Below, one piece after another: positions 59,877 through 64,000 of a stretch of 64,000 nt of DNA (position 1 is the stretch's first letter; the number at the start of each line of letters is the position of its first letter). Origin of the DNA: Sepiola atlantica. Its lineage: Eukaryota; Mollusca; Cephalopoda; Sepiida; Sepiolidae. The stretch covers positions 4,898,001-4,962,000 of the forward strand of contig CAUVYP010001208.1 in assembly GCA_963556195.1 (NCBI GenBank), read 5' to 3'. The translations under genes were made by a program, and so were the position numbers. Under the pieces are notes generated by a model. It did not search any database, was not told where the DNA came from, and worked only from the letters and a program-made list of their open reading frames with translations.

Positions 59877-61735
59877 TTAGCGCGTTTTAAAGTTGATATC
59901 GCTTTTGTTTATAACTTCCACATTTATTCGAATTGTGCAACGAAACTTTGCACAGATTAGCGGAGTCACATTTTCTACTGAAGTACCAAGTTTCAGAAGT
60001 GCAGCTCTTGTACTGCCGGAGATATGTCGATACAAACGGAATACGCAAAACATCAACAAAATTTAGCGCGTTTTAAAGTTGATATCGCTTTTGTTTATAA
60101 CTTCCACATTTGTTCGAATTGTGCAACGAGACTTTGCAGACAGTCGCGGAGACACATTTTCTACTGAAGTACCAAGTTTCAGAAGTGCAGCCCTTGTACT
60201 GCCGGAGATATGTCGATACAAACTGAATACGCAAAACATCAACAAAATTTAGCGCGTTTTAAAGTTGATATCGCTTTTGTTTATAACTTCCACATTTATT
60301 CGAATTGTGCAACGAAACTTTGTAGACAGTCGCGGATAGGCCTTTTCAACTGAAGTACCAAGTTACAGAAGTGCAGCTCTTGTACTGCCGGAGATATGTC
60401 GATACAAACTAAATACGCAAAACATCAATAAAATTTAGCGCGTTTTAAAGTTGATATCGCTTTTGTTTATAACTTCCACATTTATTCGCATTGTGCAACG
60501 AAACTTTGCAGACAGTCGCGGAGACACATGTTCTACTGAATTACCAAGTTTCAGAAGTGCAGCTCTTGTACTGCCGGAGATATGTCGATACAAACTGAAT
60601 ACGCAAAACATCAACAAAATTTAGCGCGTTTTAAAGTTGATATCGCTTTTGTTTATAACTTCCACATTTATTCGAATTGTGCAACGAAACTTTGCACAGA
60701 TTAGCGGAGTCACATGTTCTACGGAAGTACCAAGTTTCAGAAGTGCAGCTCTTGTACTGCCGGAGATATGTCGATACAAACTGAATACGCAAACTATCAA
60801 CAAAATTTAGTGCGATTTAAAGTTGATATCGCTTTTGTTTATAACTTCACCATTCTTTAGAATTGTGCAACGAAACTTTGCAGAGATAAGCGGAGTCACA
60901 TGCTCTACGGAAGTACCAAGTTTCAGAAGTGCAGCTCTTTTACTGCCGGAGATATGTCGATACAAACTGAATACGTAAAACATCGACAAAATTTAGCGCG
61001 TTTTAAAGTTGATATCGCTTTTGTTTATAACTTCCACATTTATTCGAATTGTGCAACGAAACTTTGCACAGATTAGCGGAGTCACATTTTCTACTGAAGT
61101 ACCAAGTTTCAGAAGTGCAGCTCTTGTACTGCCGGAGATATGTCGATACAAACTAAATACGCAAAACGTCAATAAAATTTAGCGCGTTTTAAAGTTGATA
61201 TCGCTTTTGTTTATAACTTCACCATTCTTTAGAATTGTGCAAGAAACTTTGCAGAGATAAGCGGAGTCACATGCTCTACTGAAGTACCAAGTTTCAGAAG
61301 TGCAGCTCTTTTACTGGTAGAGATATGTCGATACAAACTGAATACGCAAAACATCGACAAAATTTAGCGCGTTTTAAAGTTGATATCGCTTTTGTTTATA
61401 ACTTCCACATTTATTCGAATTGTGCAACGAAACTTTGCACAGATAAGCGGAGTCACATGTTCTACTGAAGTACCAAGTTTCAGACGTGCAGCTCTTGTAC
61501 TGCCGGAGATATGTCGATACAAACTGAATACGCAAAACATCAACAAAATTTAGCGCGTTTTAAAGTTGATATCGCTTTTGTTTATAACTTCCACATTTAT
61601 TCGAATTGTGCAACGAAACTTTGCAGACAGTCGCGGAGACACATGTTCTACTGAAGTACTAAGTTTCAGAAGTGCAGCTCTTGTACTGCCGGAGATATGT
61701 CGATACAAACTGAATACGCAAACTATCAACAAAAT
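59877..61735. repeat. R higher-order unit, second 10-mer copy (1859 bp)
   Basis: The first eight monomers match the copy at 58018 with all its markers, including ttttcaactg in Cx and ctggtagag in Dx. The ninth (61364) keeps gacgtgc but has a B-like catgttctactg and agataagcgg, and the tenth is A with gtactaag and an aaactatc tail instead of At. Array order diverges from here. The Bt at 60993 has aacgtcaat. Confidence 0.91.
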
Positions 61736-63966
61736 TTAGTGCGATTTAAAGTTGATATCGCTTTTGTTTATAACTTCACCATTCTTTAGAATTGTGCAAG
61801 AAACTTTGCAGAGATAAGCGGAGTCACATGCTCTACTGAAGTACCAAGTTTCAGAAGTGCAGCTCTTTTACTGCCGGAGATATGTCGATACAAACTGAAT
61901 ACGCAAAACATCGACAAAATTTAGCGCGTTTTAAAGTTGATATCGCTTTTGTTTATAACTTCCACATTTATTCGAATTGTGCAACGAAACTTTGCACAGA
62001 TTAGCGGAGTCACATTTTCTACTGAAGTACCAAGTTTCAGACGTGCAGCTCTTGTACTGCCGGAGATATGTCGATACAAACTGAATACGCAAAACATCAA
62101 CAAAATTTAGCGCGTTTTAAAGTTGATATCGCTTTTGTTTATAACTTCCACATTTATTCGAATTGTGCAACGAAACTTTGCAGACCGTCGCGGAGACACA
62201 CGTTCTACTGAAGTACCAAGTTTCAGAAGTGCAGCTCTTGTACTGCCGGAGATATGTCGATACAAACTAAATACGCAAAACATCAACAAAATTTAGCCCG
62301 TTTTAAAGTTGATATCGCTTTTGTTTATAACTTCCACATTTATTCGAATTGTGCAACGAAACTTTGCACAGATTAGCGGAGTCACATGTTCTACTGAAGT
62401 ACCAAGTTTCAGAAGTGCAGCTCTTGTAATGCCGGAGATATGTCGATACAAACTGAATACGCAAAACATCAACAAAATTTAGCGCGTTTTAAAGTTGATA
62501 TCGCTTTTGTTTATAACTTCCACATTTATTCGAATTGTGCAACGAAACTTTGCAGACAGTCGCGGAGACACATGTTCTACTGAAGTACCAAGTTTCAGAA
62601 GTGCAGCTCTTGTACTGCCGGAGATATGTCGATACAAACCGAATACGCAAAACATCAACAAAATTTAGCGCGTTTTAAAGTTGATATCGCTTTTGTTTAT
62701 AACTTCCACATTTATTCGAATTGTGCAACGAAACTTTGCACAGATTAGCGGAGTCACATGTTCTACGGAAGTACAAAGTTTCAGAAGTGCAGCTCTTGTA
62801 CTGCCGGAGATATGTCGATACAAACTGAATACGCAAACTATCAACAAAATTTTGTGCGATTTAAAGTTGATATCGCTTTTGTTTATAACTTCACCATTCT
62901 TTAGAATTGTGCAACGAAACTTTGCAGAGATAAGCGGAGTCACATGCTCTACGGAAGTACCAAGTTTCAGAAGTGCAGCTCTTTTACTGCCGGAGATATG
63001 TCGATACAAACTGAATACGCAAAACATCGACAAAATTTAGCGCGTTTTAAAGTTGATATCGCTTTTGTTTATAACTTCCACATTTATTCGAATTGTGCAA
63101 CGAAACTTTGCACAGATTAGGGGAGTCACATTTTCTACTGAAGTACCAAGTTTCAGAAGTGCAGCTCTTGTACTGCGGGAGATATGTCGATACAAACTGA
63201 ATACGCAAAACATCAACAAAATTTAGCGCGTTTTAAAGTTGATATCGCTTTTGTTTATAACTTCCACATTTATTCGAATTGTGCAACGAAACTTTGCAGA
63301 CAGTCGCGGAGACACATGTTCTACTGCAGTACCAAGTTTCAGAAGTGCAGCTCTTGTACTGCCGGAGATATGTCGATACAAACTAAATACGCAAAACATC
63401 AATAAAATTTAGCGCGTTTTAAAGTTGATATCGCTTTTGTTTATAACTTCCACATTTATTCGAATTGTGCAACGAAACTTTGCAGACAGTCGCGGAGACA
63501 CATGTTCTACTGCAGTACCAAGTTTCAGAAGTGCAGCTCTTGTACTGCCGGAGATATGTCAATACAAACTGAATACGCAAAACATCAACAAAATTTAGCG
63601 CGTTTTAAAGTTGATATCGCTTTTGTTTATAACTTCCACATTTATTCGAATTGTGCAACGAAACTTTGCACAGATTAGCGGAGTCACATGTTCTACTGAA
63701 ATACCAAGTTTCAGAAGTGCAGCTCTTGTACTGCCGGAGATATGTCGATACAAACTGAATACGCAAAACATCAACAAAATTTAGCGCGTTTTAAAGTTGA
63801 TATCGCTTTTGTTTATAACTTCCACATTTATTCGAATTGTGCAACGAAACTTTGCACAGATTAGCGGAGTCACATTTTCTACTGAAGTACCCAGTTTCAG
63901 AAGTGCAGCTCTTGTACTGCCGGAGATATGTCGATACAAACTGAATACGCAAAACATCAACAAAAT
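61736..63966. repeat. Mixed 12-monomer block at the right end
   Basis: Order: Dx Bt Ac B A B D Bt A A B Bt. The Ac at 62107 is the only one right of 45.2 kb and is followed by ttagcccg. The B copies at 62293 and 63595 have gttctactg in place of gttctacgg, so they are B/A-like at the end of the cassette. The B at 62665 has gtacaaag and ends attttgtgcg. The Bt at 63037 has ttaggggag and ctgcggga. The two A copies at 63223 and 63409 share ctgcagtacc, a local duplication. Confidence 0.86.
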
Positions 63967-64000
63967 TTAGCGCGTTTTAAAGTTGATATCGCTTTTGTTT
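63967..64000. repeat. Start of a truncated monomer at the right edge
   Basis: The first 34 bases of another monomer (ttagcgcg to gcttttgttt). The array continues beyond the window. Confidence 0.95.

Larger units (their letters stand above)
1..64000. repeat. Satellite DNA array, ~186-bp monomer, 344 complete copies
   Basis: The same ~186-bp sequence recurs head to tail from the first base to the last. Every copy has the same orientation and nothing is inserted between copies. Taking ttagcg as the monomer start, copies begin at 9, 195, 381 and so on to 63781. The cumulative shift is -26 bp against a perfect 186-bp ladder, explained by 28 copies lacking one base and 2 copies with one extra. Most copies differ from each other by a few to about 20 bases, concentrated in positions 74-107, with smaller variable sites at 5-10, 41-54 and 162-181. 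Nearly all copies contain one GATATC (positions 19-24), one CCGG (140-143) and, outside classes D and Ag, one TTCGAA (51-56). Known satellites of this length often underlie centromeres or pericentromeric heterochromatin. That role is an inference here. The family and species are not recognised. Confidence 0.98.

Noticed and set aside
1..64000. CRISPR array
   Set aside because: Regular spacing is present, but there are no unique spacers. The whole 186 bp repeats, with no short repeat alternating with variable spacer, and no cas genes.
1..64000. Mobile element or recombinase embedded in the array
   Set aside because: Every base is accounted for by 185-187 bp monomers, leaving no room for an insertion. 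No target-site duplications or terminal repeats other than the monomer itself.
1..64000. rRNA, tRNA or 5S gene cluster in tandem
   Set aside because: No internal control-region motifs or cloverleaf potential recognised in the monomer, and the copy-to-copy variation is too high for an RNA gene.
1..64000. Bacterial or phage origin of the window
   Set aside because: No coding density at all. A 64-kb homogeneous array with layered higher-order repeats is a eukaryotic heterochromatin pattern.
1..64000. Inverted or palindromic monomer blocks
   Set aside because: All 344 monomers read in the same direction. No orientation switch was found.

Overview
This 64-kb window is one uninterrupted satellite-DNA array. 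I find no gene, RNA gene, transposon or unique sequence in it. It consists of 344 complete head-to-tail copies of a single ~186-bp monomer, all in one orientation, plus a fragment at each edge (1-8 and 63967-64000). Numbering each monomer from the ttagcg at its start, 314 copies are 186 bp, 28 are 185 bp and 2 are 187 bp. These lengths account for every base of the window. A reference monomer has 72 G+C of 186 (38.7%) and 10 CpG, more than the ~7 expected from its composition.

Organism: a homogeneous 64-kb array with higher-order structure is typical of eukaryotic centromeric, pericentromeric or subtelomeric heterochromatin. The CpG content argues against a heavily CpG-methylated vertebrate germline and fits an invertebrate better. 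I do not recognise the family and cannot name the species. Neither array edge is in the window.

Monomer classes, set mainly by a ~34-bp cassette at monomer positions 74-107: A (gcagacagtcgcggagacac then atgttctactg); At (as A but acattttctactg); Ac (gcagaccgtcgcgg, cacacgttc); Ag (A with attcgcattg and gaattacc); B (gcacagattagcgg, gttctacgg); Bt (B with cattttctactg); Bv (cggaggcacatttactac); By (gcatagattag); C (gtagacagtcgcggatagg); Cx (C with gttacag, usually a taaatacg/caataaaa tail); D (ttcaccattctttag in the first half, gcagagataagcgg, catgctctac); Dx (D lacking one base, gtgcaagaaac, 185 bp).

Layout. 9-2797 is an irregular 15-mer. 2984-6329 holds a 10-mer unit in two copies, the second partial. 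5958-9490 holds an 11-mer, the second copy partial. 8375-13578 is an almost perfect tandem pair of 14-mers (2602 bp each). 13579-18599 is mixed. 18600-22505 is a 9-mer (1674 bp) in two copies plus a third partial. 22506-30873 is mixed, with a 4-mer duplication at 27155-28642. 30874-32546 is the first appearance of a 10-mer called R here. 32547-36638 is a 6-mer domain carrying Bv. 36824-45375 is a 20-mer (3718 bp) in two copies plus a partial third. 45376-47235 is mixed. 47236-51323 is an R-derived 12-mer (2230 bp) in two copies. 51324-58017 is a set of related 8- to 15-mers. 58018-61735 is R again in two 1859-bp copies. 61736-63966 is mixed.

The array therefore grew by repeated unequal exchange of multi-monomer blocks. 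Several hybrid monomers still show the exchange points. I did not find a gene system. The notable content is the layered higher-order repeat structure, the near-invariant monomer length, and class differences that fall on a dyad symmetry element.
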